From Dorea sp. CAG:317 (GTDB lineage: Bacteria > Bacillota > Clostridia > Lachnospirales > Lachnospiraceae), in NCBI GenBank assembly GCA_000433535.1, contig FR892655.1:1-57840 (forward strand): 57,840 bases of DNA, in the 5' to 3' direction. The notes under the pieces were generated by a model. The model had not been told where the DNA came from. It was given only the letters and a program-made list of their open reading frames with translations, and did not search any database. Both the position numbers and the translations under genes were made by a program. Of the stretch, positions 15,958 through 25,550 are shown piece after piece (the first letter of the stretch is position 1; each line of letters begins with the position of its first letter).

Positions 15958-16875
15958 ATGGTGGATAACTTTGTGAGAATGTTTCATTTACAGATGATGT
16001 TATTTCTGTTAATGGCTGTGGGAGTTCTATTTAGAAAGAGAAATATTATCTCAGAGTCCGGTCGGAAGACATTGTCGAACTTGACGGTGAATTTAATCCT
16101 GCCATGTAATATTATAGAGTCTTTTTTGGGTGAATGGAATGTGTCCGGAAATCTTCTCCACAATTGTCTGATCGCGTTGGGAATTTCATTTGGAATACAG
16201 CTGGCAGCGTTGTATTTGAGTGCTTTGTTTTTTTCTCCTGTTTCAAGTGAGAAGAAAAATATTTTCAGATATGGATTGATTGTATCTAATTCAAGCTTTA
16301 TCGGAATTCCGGTCGTAGGGGAATTATATGGGAATCTTGGTGTACTTTATACCTCTTTTTTTCAGATTCCGATTCGTATTATGATGTGGACTGCCGGGCT
16401 TTCTTTATTTACAAATGTGGATAGGAAGGAATCTTTTCAAAAGCTGGTGAAACATCCGTGCATTATTGCAATTATTATAGGAGTCACTTTAATGATCACC
16501 CCTGTCTCGCTGCCTCCGTTTCTGGAAGATACAATTTCAGGCTTGAGCAAATGTACGACGCCGCTGTCTATGATTACCGTGGGAGCAATGTTTGCGAATT
16601 CAAAGTGGAGTGATTTTCTGGATTCATCTATTTTGTATTACTGTTTGATTCGCCTGATTGTATTTCCAGCAATTGTCTTTGGTGCAGTCCGTCTTCTTGG
16701 CGTAGATCTGGTACTGGGAAATGTTGCTGTTTTATTAAGTGCGATGCCAATGGCAGCAACAACAGCAATTCTTGCAGATAAATATAATTATAATGGAGAA
16801 ACCGCTTCGCGCTCAATTTTTGTATCAACTCTTTTGTCAATCGCAACATTGCCTGTAATATGTCTTGTGTTATAA
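15958..16875 (+). CDS. AEC-family transporter (auxin efflux carrier-like)
   Basis: 305-aa protein with about ten hydrophobic segments in the two-bundle AEC pattern, e.g. SNSSFIGIPVVGELYG near 110 and a C-terminal AMPMAATTAILADKY. Bacterial members move organic acids (malate, malonate) or amino acids. GGAGG at 15951-15955 is only 2 nt from the ATG at 15958 and 5 from the GTG at 15961, so translation may begin at the GTG. It lies 62 nt after the DAACS gene and may belong to the same transcript. Confidence 0.8.
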   Translation: MVDNFVRMFHLQMMLFLLMAVGVLFRKRNIISESGRKTLSNLTVNLILPCNIIESFLGEWNVSGNLLHNCLIALGISFGIQLAALYLSALFFSPVSSEKKNIFRYGLIVSNSSFIGIPVVGELYGNLGVLYTSFFQIPIRIMMWTAGLSLFTNVDRKESFQKLVKHPCIIAIIIGVTLMITPVSLPPFLEDTISGLSKCTTPLSMITVGAMFANSKWSDFLDSSILYYCLIRLIVFPAIVFGAVRLLGVDLVLGNVAVLLSAMPMAATTAILADKYNYNGETASRSIFVSTLLSIATLPVICLVL

Positions 16876-16908
16876 ATTGGCAGAATTCGTATTCTTCACA
16901 GATATAAT

Positions 16909-16938
16909 TTGCACGATTTTCTATTCTTGTGCTAAAAT
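16909..16938 (+). promoter_or_regulatory. Promoter of the YesN/YesM/SBP operon
   Basis: TTGCAC (16909-16914), 18 bp, TAAAAT (16933-16938) with a TGC extension. The predicted start is about 30 nt before the yesN-like ATG. Confidence 0.6.
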
Positions 16939-16974
16939 GAACGAAGAAGACTTGAAATATATGGGGGAAATTAG

Positions 16975-18567
16975 ATGTATACCGTAATCGTTGCAGATGA
17001 TGAAGAAGAAATCCGCAGAGGTATTGTTAGAAAAGTACGCTGGGAAGAACTGGGATTTCGTGTGGTTGGAGAGGCTGAAAATGGAGCGGAAGCATTGGAA
17101 ATGGTAGAGAAGCTGGAACCGGATCTTTTGCTTACGGATATTCGTATGCCCTTCTTGTCGGGAATTGAGCTGGCAAGATCAGTGCGAGAGGTGCTGCCTA
17201 CAGTGCAGATTGCATTCCTAAGTGGTTTTGATGATTTCTCTTATGCACAGCAGGAAATTCAATATAATATTGTCAGCTATATGCTGAAGCCGATTTCGGC
17301 GGCAGAGCTGGAGGAGGAGCTTCGAAATATTAAGGCGGTCATGGACCGGAAGTTTGAAGAATTTAATTCTAAGGAAATGGTTCAGGAGCGGATGGAAAAA
17401 TCTGAGTTTCTGTTTCCGCTTCTGTTGGATGGTTATCAGAGCAATCCTTCTGAAGAAGAAATGGAGGAACTCAGGCAGGCGGCAGTTTCCTGTGGACTGA
17501 TCGGAGAAGGCGACATGGAGATGTACCGATTCGTAGTGCTGGTGACGAACATTTCCGACGGAGAGCAGGATCGGACGAGCAGAGCAAGTGTGCAGGCGAT
17601 CGATACAATTTTGAAGAAATATGTCCGTTACGCCAGCTGTTTTATGAGAGGCCGTGTAGTGTCTGTGCTGGCTGCCACGGAGAGAGGATTTTCCAAATAC
17701 CTTCATATTATTGTGGATGAGATTGTTCAGAGTGTTCGAAGAATTATGAATATGCAGGGAACAGTCGGAGTCAGTCGAAGTACAGAGCATTTGGAAAATT
17801 GCGCCGAGTGTTACCGGGAGGCAATGAACGCGTTAAGCTATTCATGGCAGAAAGAAAGCGATGTACATTTTATCGCGGATGAAGAGCATGTAGAGCCAAT
17901 GGACTTTACAATTATGGATAATACAGTTTCCAAGATTGAAGAATTGCTTCGAGGAGGAAGCGTAGAAGAATTAAAGCAATTTCTGGATGCTTTTTCTGCG
18001 CGGATCGCAAGCGGTGAGATTCAGCCCGCGGCAGCAGATTTTCTGGTGGCGCAGATTATGGCGGCGGGATTTAAAGTGTTTTATGCGGTTGCCGGAGAAC
18101 GTGCAGTAGAAAATCTGCAGGAGCATCTGGAGTTTCATGGACATACAATGGTAGAGCAGGTCATGGCATCCTTCGAAAAGTGTGCGACGTTCTGTATCGA
18201 TATCAAGGAAAAGATTTCAGAGCAGCGAAAAAAGAGCGGTGAAGTATTCTGTGACAGAGCACTGGAGATTATTGAAGAGCGTTACCATGATCCGGAATTG
18301 TCGGTTGTCACAGTGAGCGGTGAAATCGGGGTGAGCCCGAATTATCTCAGCGCACTTATTAAGAAAACAACAGATAGTACGTTCGTAGAGTTGTTGACGA
18401 AGAAACGAATAGAGAAAGCGAAGGAATTACTTCTTTGCACCTCTAAGAAAATTCGGGAGATCACAGAGGAGTGCGGTTACCGGGATCAGCATTATTTTAG
18501 CTATTGCTTTAAGCGGGCAACCGGAGTGTCGCCAAATCAGTGCCGGAAAGATGCAGGGGGTATGTAA
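16975..18567 (+). CDS. YesN-like response regulator (receiver + AraC HTH)
   Basis: 530-aa regulator. Residues 1-120 form a CheY-like receiver with acidic pocket DDEEE and phosphoacceptor Asp55 in LLTDIRMPF. A long linker follows, then a C-terminal AraC-type double HTH (about 430-525) with VSPNYLSALIKK and YFSYCFKRATGVSPNQCR. Such regulators activate carbohydrate uptake genes after phosphorylation by a YesM-type kinase. The stop overlaps the kinase ATG by one base. Likely target: the mgl operon downstream. Confidence 0.9.
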   Translation: MYTVIVADDEEEIRRGIVRKVRWEELGFRVVGEAENGAEALEMVEKLEPDLLLTDIRMPFLSGIELARSVREVLPTVQIAFLSGFDDFSYAQQEIQYNIVSYMLKPISAAELEEELRNIKAVMDRKFEEFNSKEMVQERMEKSEFLFPLLLDGYQSNPSEEEMEELRQAAVSCGLIGEGDMEMYRFVVLVTNISDGEQDRTSRASVQAIDTILKKYVRYASCFMRGRVVSVLAATERGFSKYLHIIVDEIVQSVRRIMNMQGTVGVSRSTEHLENCAECYREAMNALSYSWQKESDVHFIADEEHVEPMDFTIMDNTVSKIEELLRGGSVEELKQFLDAFSARIASGEIQPAAADFLVAQIMAAGFKVFYAVAGERAVENLQEHLEFHGHTMVEQVMASFEKCATFCIDIKEKISEQRKKSGEVFCDRALEIIEERYHDPELSVVTVSGEIGVSPNYLSALIKKTTDSTFVELLTKKRIEKAKELLLCTSKKIREITEECGYRDQHYFSYCFKRATGVSPNQCRKDAGGM

Positions 18568-20312
18568 TGTCTGACACAAATCAGGAAATGAAACAAGAAT
18601 ATAATAAAAGGCAAAGTGGAAAGAAGCGGATAGGATTCTCCCTATCCGCCATTTTCACGTGTTTAGTATCGGGAATCGTTCTGCTGATTTCTATTATTAC
18701 TATTTTGATCTTTATCGGTATTTACCGGGATGCGATGAAGCAAAATGCCGTTACGAGCAGTGAGCAGGCAGTGGCACAGGTAGAAAATATGGTGCAGTCA
18801 TATATCCAGGATATGCAGAGCGTTATGGAATCGCTCAAGCACAGTGTGCAGGACCCTAATAATGATAAGGATGAATTTATACAAAGTCTTGTCGATATAA
18901 GGGAAGACGTGGTAGCTGTGATGATCTATGATAAGGACGGGGAAATGATGTCTTCATGGTCGAATGGCAAAACATTAAAAAAGGATTATTACAAAAACCT
19001 TTCTTATGTAGAGCCATCGGACGGAGAACTTCATATTAGTAAGCCTCATGTAGAAACTTTGTATGAAGGTTTTTATCCGTGGGTTGTTACTATCTCTCAG
19101 ACATTGGAAGATGAAGCAGGTGAAAAATATGTTATAGCAGTAGATATCCGGTTCTCCAACATATCAGATTATGTAGACGGAGTGGGAATTGGCTCTCACG
19201 GTTACTGTTATATAGAAGATGAGGAAGCAAATATTATCTATCATCCGCAGCAGCAGCTTATTTATTCCGGTCTGAAAGAAGAAGAACAGATTATGGGCAA
19301 GGATGGGGTTACAGTTGAAAATGATGTGATCCATACGGTTCATACATTGGAAAACGGTGAATGGAGAATCGTAGGAGTCTGCTATGTGGATGAGATGATC
19401 ACTGTAAAAGTAGAGAAAATGGTAGGACTATTAATCCTTCTTCTTGTGATTGTTCTCTTTGTAGCGGCATTTACGGGAATGATTCTCTCGCAGGTACTGG
19501 CAAAGCCGGCCAAAGAACTGACGAAGGCGATGAAGGCATTTGAAAAAAATGCGGAAAACTATACCTATACACAAGTGCGCGGAACGGAAGAGCTGATGAT
19601 GCTATCAGATTCCTTTGACCACATGGTGCGGCGTATCCAGAAATTGATGGAGCAGGTGCGTCAGGAAGAGATCACGCTGAGAAAGACAGAACTCAAAGCG
19701 CTTCAGGCACAGATCAACCCGCATTTCCTATATAATACATTGGATGCAATTGCGTGGCTATGTGAAGAAGGAAGAAATAAAGATGCGGAGGATATGGTGA
19801 CATCACTTGCCAAACTTTTCCGAATCAGTATCAGTAAAGGGCATGAACTGATTACGATCGAAAAAGAGATCCAGCATGCACAGAGCTATTTGAGGATTGA
19901 GACGTTCCGGTATAAAAATCAATTTACATATACGTTTGATGTGGATGAAAATTGTCTTGGATATCTCTGCAATAAAATCACATTGCAGCCGATCATTGAA
20001 AATGCGATTTATCATGGCTTAAACCGCATGGTGGATGAGGGAGAGATTACGATTCGCATCCGTGAAGACGGAGACGATATTATTTTGTCTGTAGAAGATA
20101 ACGGAATTGGTATGACAGAAGAGCAGTGTCAGGAAATTCTAAGAAAAGAACCCGGAGACCGTACCGGAATCGGAATTAAGAACGTAAATGACAGAATTAA
20201 GATTTATTTTGGGGAAGAGTATGGTCTTACAATTACCAGCGAACTGGATGAAGGAACGTGCGTAGACATTCGCATGCCAAAAGTAGAGAAAGGGGATTAT
20301 GATGGAAAATAA
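18567..20312 (+). CDS. YesM-like sensor histidine kinase
   Basis: 581-aa membrane kinase. TM1 is at about 26-50, an extracellular Cache-like sensor to about 285, TM2 at about 290-315, then HAMP, the His_kinase domain with QINPHFLYNTLD (His386) and an HATPase domain with ENAIYHGL and DNGIG. The reading frame extends upstream to 18540, but GGGGG at 18556-18560 lies 6 nt before the ATG at 18567, which also overlaps the regulator stop. It partners with the YesN-like regulator, and probably takes its sugar signal from the binding lipoprotein encoded next. Confidence 0.9.
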   Translation: MSDTNQEMKQEYNKRQSGKKRIGFSLSAIFTCLVSGIVLLISIITILIFIGIYRDAMKQNAVTSSEQAVAQVENMVQSYIQDMQSVMESLKHSVQDPNNDKDEFIQSLVDIREDVVAVMIYDKDGEMMSSWSNGKTLKKDYYKNLSYVEPSDGELHISKPHVETLYEGFYPWVVTISQTLEDEAGEKYVIAVDIRFSNISDYVDGVGIGSHGYCYIEDEEANIIYHPQQQLIYSGLKEEEQIMGKDGVTVENDVIHTVHTLENGEWRIVGVCYVDEMITVKVEKMVGLLILLLVIVLFVAAFTGMILSQVLAKPAKELTKAMKAFEKNAENYTYTQVRGTEELMMLSDSFDHMVRRIQKLMEQVRQEEITLRKTELKALQAQINPHFLYNTLDAIAWLCEEGRNKDAEDMVTSLAKLFRISISKGHELITIEKEIQHAQSYLRIETFRYKNQFTYTFDVDENCLGYLCNKITLQPIIENAIYHGLNRMVDEGEITIRIREDGDDIILSVEDNGIGMTEEQCQEILRKEPGDRTGIGIKNVNDRIKIYFGEEYGLTITSELDEGTCVDIRMPKVEKGDYDGK

Positions 20313-21309
20313 AAGGAGAAAACAGGTCGGAATCCTGTTTCTTGTTGCTCTGCTTGTGTGTATTGTCGCAGGTTGTGGGAGCTGGAATCGGGTTCACATA
20401 GAGAAGAAAGACAGCGCAATTCGCAAACAAAAAGTAACGCTGATCGCGAAGTCCACGGAATCAGCCTTTTGGAAATCGGTGTTTGCAGGAGCGGGAGCAG
20501 CATCCGCGGAGTATAATATGGAGTTGAAATGTATAGGCCCGGATAATGAGGAGGATTACATAACACAAAATCGAATGATTGAAGAGGCAGTGGCGGATGG
20601 AACAGATGTGATTGTATTTTCGGCGATTGATTATGAGGGGAATGCAGAGGCAGTTGATCACGCTGCAAAAGAAGGAGTGAAGATCGTTGTTATAGACAGT
20701 GATGTAAATAGCAAAGAGGTGAGCTGCCGAATCGGTACGGATAATTACGAGGCGGGATGCCTTGCGGGGAAAGCAGCGCTTGACATGGACGAGGAAGAGA
20801 TCAATATCGGAATCGTTAACTTTGATGCCACGACAGAAAATGGGCAGAGCAGAGAAAAAGGATTCCGGGATACGGTAGGAAAAGACAAACGTGCAGTGAT
20901 TGTTGACACGATCAATGTAAATTCAACCATTGATTCTGCAAAAGAAGAAGCGGAAAAATTATTAGAGAGAATTCCGGAAATTAATGTAGTTGTTACATTT
21001 AATGAATGGACCAGTCTGGGCGTAGGTTATGCAGTAAAAGAAGCAGGGCTGGCAGATTCTGTGAGAGTTGTTGCATTTGACAGTAATGTAGTGTCTGTCG
21101 ATATGCTGGAAACAGGAGAGGTAGATGCGCTTATTGTACAGAATCCGTATGCAATGGGCTATCTGGGAGTAGAGAATGCGTATCGACTGTTGGGAGGCCA
21201 TGATCTGGACGAAAGAGAAGTCAATACATCCACACATTTAGTGACCAAGGAAAATATGTACAGTGAAGAATCTCAGAGAATGCTGTTTTCCTTTGATGAG
21301 ATTCGCTGA
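20299..21309 (+). CDS. Sugar-binding lipoprotein, probable sensory partner of the kinase
   Basis: 336-aa periplasmic-binding protein (peripla_BP_4, ribose/galactose-binding fold). A lipoprotein signal with lipobox VAGC (Cys26) anchors it outside the membrane. The ATG overlaps the last 14 nt of the kinase gene, so it is translationally coupled to the kinase rather than to transport genes. This matches three-component systems such as XylFII-LytS-YesN, in which a binding protein presents the sugar to the kinase. A transport role with MglA/MglC remains possible. Confidence 0.82.
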   Translation: MMENKRRKQVGILFLVALLVCIVAGCGSWNRVHIEKKDSAIRKQKVTLIAKSTESAFWKSVFAGAGAASAEYNMELKCIGPDNEEDYITQNRMIEEAVADGTDVIVFSAIDYEGNAEAVDHAAKEGVKIVVIDSDVNSKEVSCRIGTDNYEAGCLAGKAALDMDEEEINIGIVNFDATTENGQSREKGFRDTVGKDKRAVIVDTINVNSTIDSAKEEAEKLLERIPEINVVVTFNEWTSLGVGYAVKEAGLADSVRVVAFDSNVVSVDMLETGEVDALIVQNPYAMGYLGVENAYRLLGGHDLDEREVNTSTHLVTKENMYSEESQRMLFSFDEIR

Positions 21310-21345
21310 GAATAGTATTTTGAACCTTTTTGATATTTTATTGTA

Positions 21346-21374
21346 TTTTTTTGTACAGGCAGGAGTGCTATACT
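21346..21374 (+). promoter_or_regulatory. Promoter of mglB
   Basis: An extended -10 TGCTATACT (hexamer 21369-21374) sits behind a T-rich, weak -35 region (21346-21351), which suggests activator dependence, presumably on the YesN-like regulator upstream. Confidence 0.5.
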
Positions 21375-21409
21375 CAATGCAAATAATAAATATCATAAGG
21401 AGGCTAATT

Positions 21410-22537
21410 ATGAAAAAGAAATTATTAGCAGTGCTTCTTTGCGTAGCAATGGTAGCAGCAATGGCTGTTGGCTGTGGCGGCGGAAAAGACAGCGGAGAGA
21501 GCAAAGACGAAGGAAAGAAGTCTGATCTGAACATTGGTGTATTCTACTACACATATGCAGATACTTATATCGCTTCTGTACGTACAGCTCTTGACAAGAA
21601 ACTTGATGACATGGGTGTTAAATATCAGGACTACGATGGAAATAACAACCAGACAACACAGAACGAGCAGATCGATACAGCTATCCAGACAGGTGCAAAC
21701 CTTCTGATCGTTAACATCGTAACATCTGGTTCTAACGATGCTTCTACACAGATCATCGACAAAGCAAAAGCAGCAGACGTTCCGGTTATCTTCTTCAACC
21801 GTGCAGTAGAAGACGAGAAGAGTGAAGAGGGAACAATCCTTGGTTCTTATGAGAAATGTGCATTCGTAGGAACAGACGCTCCAGAAGCAGGACACATGCA
21901 GGGCGAAATGATCGGTGACTACGTTGTTGAAAACTTCGACACAGTTGACCTCAACGGAGATGGAAAAATCTCTTACGCTATGTTCATGGGACAGCTTGGT
22001 AACGCAGAAGCCATCTACCGTACACAGTTTGCAGTAGAAGATGCTAACAAGAAGTTAGAAGAAGCTGGAAAACCAGCATTAGAGTTCTTTGACCCAGCTA
22101 ACACTGATAAATATCAGGTTGACCAGGATGGAGCTTGGAGTGCTACAGCAGCTAACAACTACATGACAACAAACCTTTCTCAGTACAACGAGGGTAACAA
22201 CAACATGATCGAGCTCATCATCTGTAACAACGATGGTATGGCTGAGGGTGCTGTTGCAGCTCTGAACGACAAAGGTTACAACACAGGTGATCCGGCAAAA
22301 ACAATTCCAGTATTCGGTGTAGACGCTACAGACGCAGCTAAGAAACTGATCGCAGACGGCAAGATGGTTGGTACTATCAAACAGGATGCAGAAGGTATGG
22401 CAGCTTGTATCGCACAGCTTACACAGAACACAGCAGATGGAAAAGAGTTAGTTGACGGCGTAGAGAAAGACATGATCTCTGAAAAAGTTGCTAACAAGAT
22501 CTTCATTCCATACGGAATCTACACAGGTGAAGAGTAA
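21410..22537 (+). CDS. mglB: Galactose/glucose-binding lipoprotein MglB
   Basis: 375-aa solute-binding lipoprotein for D-galactose, glucose or methylgalactosides. It has a signal peptide with lipobox AVGC (Cys near residue 22), a Ser/Lys/Glu-rich tether and the calcium-binding loop DLNGDGKIS near 180 typical of MglB. Start at 21410 with AAGGAGG 8 nt upstream; the longer frame from 21263 is not used because it runs through the promoter. Codon use is strongly biased to C-ending codons (AAC, ATC, GAC) unlike neighbours, a sign of very high expression. A terminator separates it from mglA. Confidence 0.93.
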   Translation: MKKKLLAVLLCVAMVAAMAVGCGGGKDSGESKDEGKKSDLNIGVFYYTYADTYIASVRTALDKKLDDMGVKYQDYDGNNNQTTQNEQIDTAIQTGANLLIVNIVTSGSNDASTQIIDKAKAADVPVIFFNRAVEDEKSEEGTILGSYEKCAFVGTDAPEAGHMQGEMIGDYVVENFDTVDLNGDGKISYAMFMGQLGNAEAIYRTQFAVEDANKKLEEAGKPALEFFDPANTDKYQVDQDGAWSATAANNYMTTNLSQYNEGNNNMIELIICNNDGMAEGAVAALNDKGYNTGDPAKTIPVFGVDATDAAKKLIADGKMVGTIKQDAEGMAACIAQLTQNTADGKELVDGVEKDMISEKVANKIFIPYGIYTGEE

Positions 22538-22575
22538 GATACAGACAACAATAAGTTAATCTTAAAATAAAGAAA

Positions 22576-22605
22576 GCAGCCGCCAGAGGGTTGGCGGCTG
22601 TTTTT
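22576..22605 (+). terminator. Intergenic terminator mglB/mglA
   Basis: A 9-bp GC-rich stem (22578-22586 with 22592-22600), 5-nt loop and T5 tail. Partial readthrough would make much more MglB than MglA/MglC. Confidence 0.85.
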
Positions 22606-22635
22606 CTGAGAAGTTAGACGAATGGAGGAATAGTC

Positions 22636-24135
22636 ATGGGACAGGACGTTCTTTTGCAGATGACGAATATCAGTAAAGAATTCCCCGGAGTAAAAGCTCT
22701 GGATAACGTTTCGCTGACTGTTAAAAAAGGAACAGTACATGCCCTGATGGGAGAGAATGGTGCCGGTAAATCCACACTGATGAAATGTCTGTTCGGAATG
22801 TATAACAAAGATGGCGGAACCATTGAATTAGAGGGAAAAGAAGTAAACTTTAAAAACTCCAAAGAAGCACTGGAGAACGGTGTGGCTATGGTTCATCAGG
22901 AGTTGAACCAGGCGCTGAAACGTAACGTTATGGATAATATCTGGCTTGGACGTTATCCGAAGGTAGGAGGACTCATGGTAAATGAGAGAAAAATTTACCA
23001 GGATACTCTTGATGTATTTAAAGAACTTGAGATTGATGTAGATCCAAAACGTGTTATGAGCACAATGCCGGTGTCTCAGAGACAGATGGTAGAAATTGCG
23101 AAAGCAGTTTCTTTTAACTCAAAGATTATTGTATTTGACGAGCCTACTTCTTCTCTGACAGAGCAGGAAGTTGAGCATTTATTCAGAATCATTAATATGC
23201 TAAGAGACCGCGGATGCGGTATTATCTATATATCACATAAGATGGCAGAGATTAAGAGAATCTCTGATGAGATCACCATCATGCGTGACGGAACATGGGT
23301 TGCCACAGAGAAAGCAGACGACCTGTCCATGGATGATATCATCCGTCTTATGGTAGGACGTGAACTAACGAACCAGTTCCCGCCGAAGACAAATAAACCG
23401 GGAGAGGTTGCGCTTGAGGTAGAACACCTCACTGCACAGTATTCTCTTCTTAATGATGTATCTTTTAACGTTCGAAAAGGTGAGATCGTAGGTATTGCCG
23501 GCCTTGATGGAAGCGGACGTACTGAGACTCTTGAAAATATTTTCGGTATCGCCACAAGAAAAGATGGCGTGATCAAACTGGACGGTAAGGTTGTGAAAAA
23601 CCGTAACGCCAGAGAATCTATTAAAAATGGATTTGCACTTCTTACAGAGGAGAGACGTGCAACAGGTATCTTCGGAATTTTAAGTATTCGAGAAAATACC
23701 GTTATTTCCAGCTTGAAGAAGCATAAAAAAGCAGGTTTATACCTGAGTGAAAAATCTATGAAAAAAGATACCCAGTGGTCCATTGATGCAATGCGGACCA
23801 AGACACCGACACAGGAGACAAAGATTCGTTCACTGTCCGGTGGTAACCAGCAGAAAGTTATTCTTGGAAGATGGCTGCTCACTGATCCGGAAGTATTGCT
23901 TCTGGATGAACCTACAAGAGGTATTGACGTAGGTGCGAAATACGAGATCTATCAGTTAATCCTTGATCTGGCAAACAGAGATAAGGTTGTTATGGTAGTA
24001 TCTTCAGAGATGCCAGAGCTTCTTGGAATCTGCGACAGAATTCTTGTTATGTCAGGCGGACGTCTGGCTGGAGAAGTAGATGCCAAGAATACAACCCAGG
24101 AAGAGATTATGGCGCTTGCCGCAAAGTATGTATAG
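22636..24135 (+). CDS. mglA: Galactose/methylgalactoside ABC transporter ATPase MglA
   Basis: 499-aa ATPase with two fused ABC domains (about 5-240 and 250-495), the layout of the carbohydrate uptake CUT2 family. The first has Walker A GENGAGKST near 38 and signature VSQRQMVEIAKA; the second has a degenerate Walker A GLDGSGRTE but an intact LSGGNQQK signature and LLLDEPTRGIDVG. It powers sugar import through MglC. AATGGAGGAATAGTC precedes the ATG; mglC follows after 16 nt. Confidence 0.94.
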   Translation: MGQDVLLQMTNISKEFPGVKALDNVSLTVKKGTVHALMGENGAGKSTLMKCLFGMYNKDGGTIELEGKEVNFKNSKEALENGVAMVHQELNQALKRNVMDNIWLGRYPKVGGLMVNERKIYQDTLDVFKELEIDVDPKRVMSTMPVSQRQMVEIAKAVSFNSKIIVFDEPTSSLTEQEVEHLFRIINMLRDRGCGIIYISHKMAEIKRISDEITIMRDGTWVATEKADDLSMDDIIRLMVGRELTNQFPPKTNKPGEVALEVEHLTAQYSLLNDVSFNVRKGEIVGIAGLDGSGRTETLENIFGIATRKDGVIKLDGKVVKNRNARESIKNGFALLTEERRATGIFGILSIRENTVISSLKKHKKAGLYLSEKSMKKDTQWSIDAMRTKTPTQETKIRSLSGGNQQKVILGRWLLTDPEVLLLDEPTRGIDVGAKYEIYQLILDLANRDKVVMVVSSEMPELLGICDRILVMSGGRLAGEVDAKNTTQEEIMALAAKYV

Positions 24136-24151
24136 AGGAGGCCGGTTTGAA

Positions 24152-25222
24152 ATGAAAACAGTTGAGAATTTAAAAAGACGTTATGCCGATTTTCAGGCAT
24201 TGGACGCCAGAGATAAAAAGACATTCTGGAAAGAATTTGCATTAAACAATGCATTATATGTTTTGATCATTATCGCGATCATTTACACAGCAATACAGAA
24301 CCCGAACTTTGTAACACCATCATCAATCGTAAATATTATTTCCCTGTCCGCAGCTAACATTCCGATTGCTGTAGGTATTGCAGGATGTATCGTACTTACA
24401 GGTACTGACCTTTCTGCAGGACGTGTAGTTGGTCTTACTGCTTGTATCGCTGCATCTTTACTTCAGGCGGTGGATTACCCGACAAAGATCTTCCCGGATC
24501 TCGGTGTTGTTCCGATTCCGCTTGTTATCCTGATCGTTGTTGCAGTTGGTGCTTTAGTAGGTCTTGTAAACGGATTCTTCGTAGCACACTTTAAGTTACA
24601 TCCATTTATCGTAACACTTGCTACTCAGTTGATCGTATACGGATTCCTTCTTATGTACATCATGCTGAACGGAAATAATGGACAGCCATTATCAGGTCTT
24701 GACCAGTCTTTCAAAGATTTCGTAACAGGAAGCATCATCAAGATCGGTGGAGTTCCGATCCCGAACTACGTATGGTATGCATGCTTTATCATTGCTCTTA
24801 TGTGGTTTATCTGGAACAAGACAACATTTGGTAAAAATATGTTCGCTGTAGGTTCCAACCCGGAAGCAGCTAACGTATCTGGTGTAAACGTAGCAAAAAC
24901 AATCATTTTAGTACATACACTTGCAGGAGCTATGTATGCGATCACAGGATTTATCGAGTCTGCACGTATCGGTTCTAACCAGGCTGGTACAGGTCTTAAC
25001 TACGAGTGTGATGCGATCGCAGCCTGCGTAATCGGTGGTGTATCATTCGTTGGTGGTACTGGTAAGATCCGTGGAGTAGTAATGGGTGTATTCATCTTAA
25101 GAATCATCTTCGTAGCATTACAGTTCCTTGCAATCAACCAGAGCTTACAGTATGTTATTAAAGGACTTATCATTCTCGTTGCATGTGCAATCGATATGAG
25201 AAAATATCTTGTTCGTAAATAA
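24152..25222 (+). CDS. mglC: Galactose/methylgalactoside ABC permease MglC
   Basis: 356-aa permease of the CUT2 family with about nine transmembrane spans. TGTDLSAGRVVGLTA near 95 and the coupling loop GSNPEAANVSGVNV near 245 are characteristic. AGAGGAGG upstream of the ATG at 24152 fixes the start; the open frame reaching back to 24080 overlaps mglA in another frame. C-ending codons are common, as in mglB. Confidence 0.93.
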   Translation: MKTVENLKRRYADFQALDARDKKTFWKEFALNNALYVLIIIAIIYTAIQNPNFVTPSSIVNIISLSAANIPIAVGIAGCIVLTGTDLSAGRVVGLTACIAASLLQAVDYPTKIFPDLGVVPIPLVILIVVAVGALVGLVNGFFVAHFKLHPFIVTLATQLIVYGFLLMYIMLNGNNGQPLSGLDQSFKDFVTGSIIKIGGVPIPNYVWYACFIIALMWFIWNKTTFGKNMFAVGSNPEAANVSGVNVAKTIILVHTLAGAMYAITGFIESARIGSNQAGTGLNYECDAIAACVIGGVSFVGGTGKIRGVVMGVFILRIIFVALQFLAINQSLQYVIKGLIILVACAIDMRKYLVRK

Positions 25223-25251
25223 GACGGTTTTTATTGAAGGGAGAGACAGAC

Positions 25252-25542
25252 ATGGAAGAAAACAGACCGGAAGAATTACAGGCAGAAGAAGAGAAAGAAG
25301 CAGGATTGTCAGAGGGAGCAGACGATAAGGCTGCTTGGAAGAATAAAGCAAGACCGGCAATCTACGCGATGGCAGGATTCTATTTGGTCTATCTGTCTTA
25401 CAGCATGTTTAAAGAAATATCCAAAACATCTGGCACGGAGCAGATGACAATGGTTATTTTCTCCATCTTGTTTGCAGTCATAGGGGCCGGGGGAATTCTC
25501 TTTGGTCTGCTGGCAGGATACAAAAATTCAAAAAAGAAATAA
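25252..25542 (+). CDS. Small two-helix membrane protein of unknown function
   Basis: 96-aa protein I do not recognise. A highly acidic soluble N-terminus (about 1-35, rich in Glu) precedes two predicted membrane helices (about 38-58 and 66-90) and a basic end GYKNSKKK, giving an N-in/C-in hairpin. AAGGGAG 7 nt upstream supports the ATG at 25252. It is 29 nt behind mglC and so is probably part of the mgl operon; a role in assembly or stability of the transporter is only a guess. Confidence 0.65.
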   Translation: MEENRPEELQAEEEKEAGLSEGADDKAAWKNKARPAIYAMAGFYLVYLSYSMFKEISKTSGTEQMTMVIFSILFAVIGAGGILFGLLAGYKNSKKK

Positions 25543-25550
25543 AAAAGTTC

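Noticed and set aside
21425..21895. 156-aa minus-strand open frame opposite mglB
   Set aside because: Its low-complexity Cys/Val composition reflects the biased mglB codons read backwards; no promoter or ribosome site.
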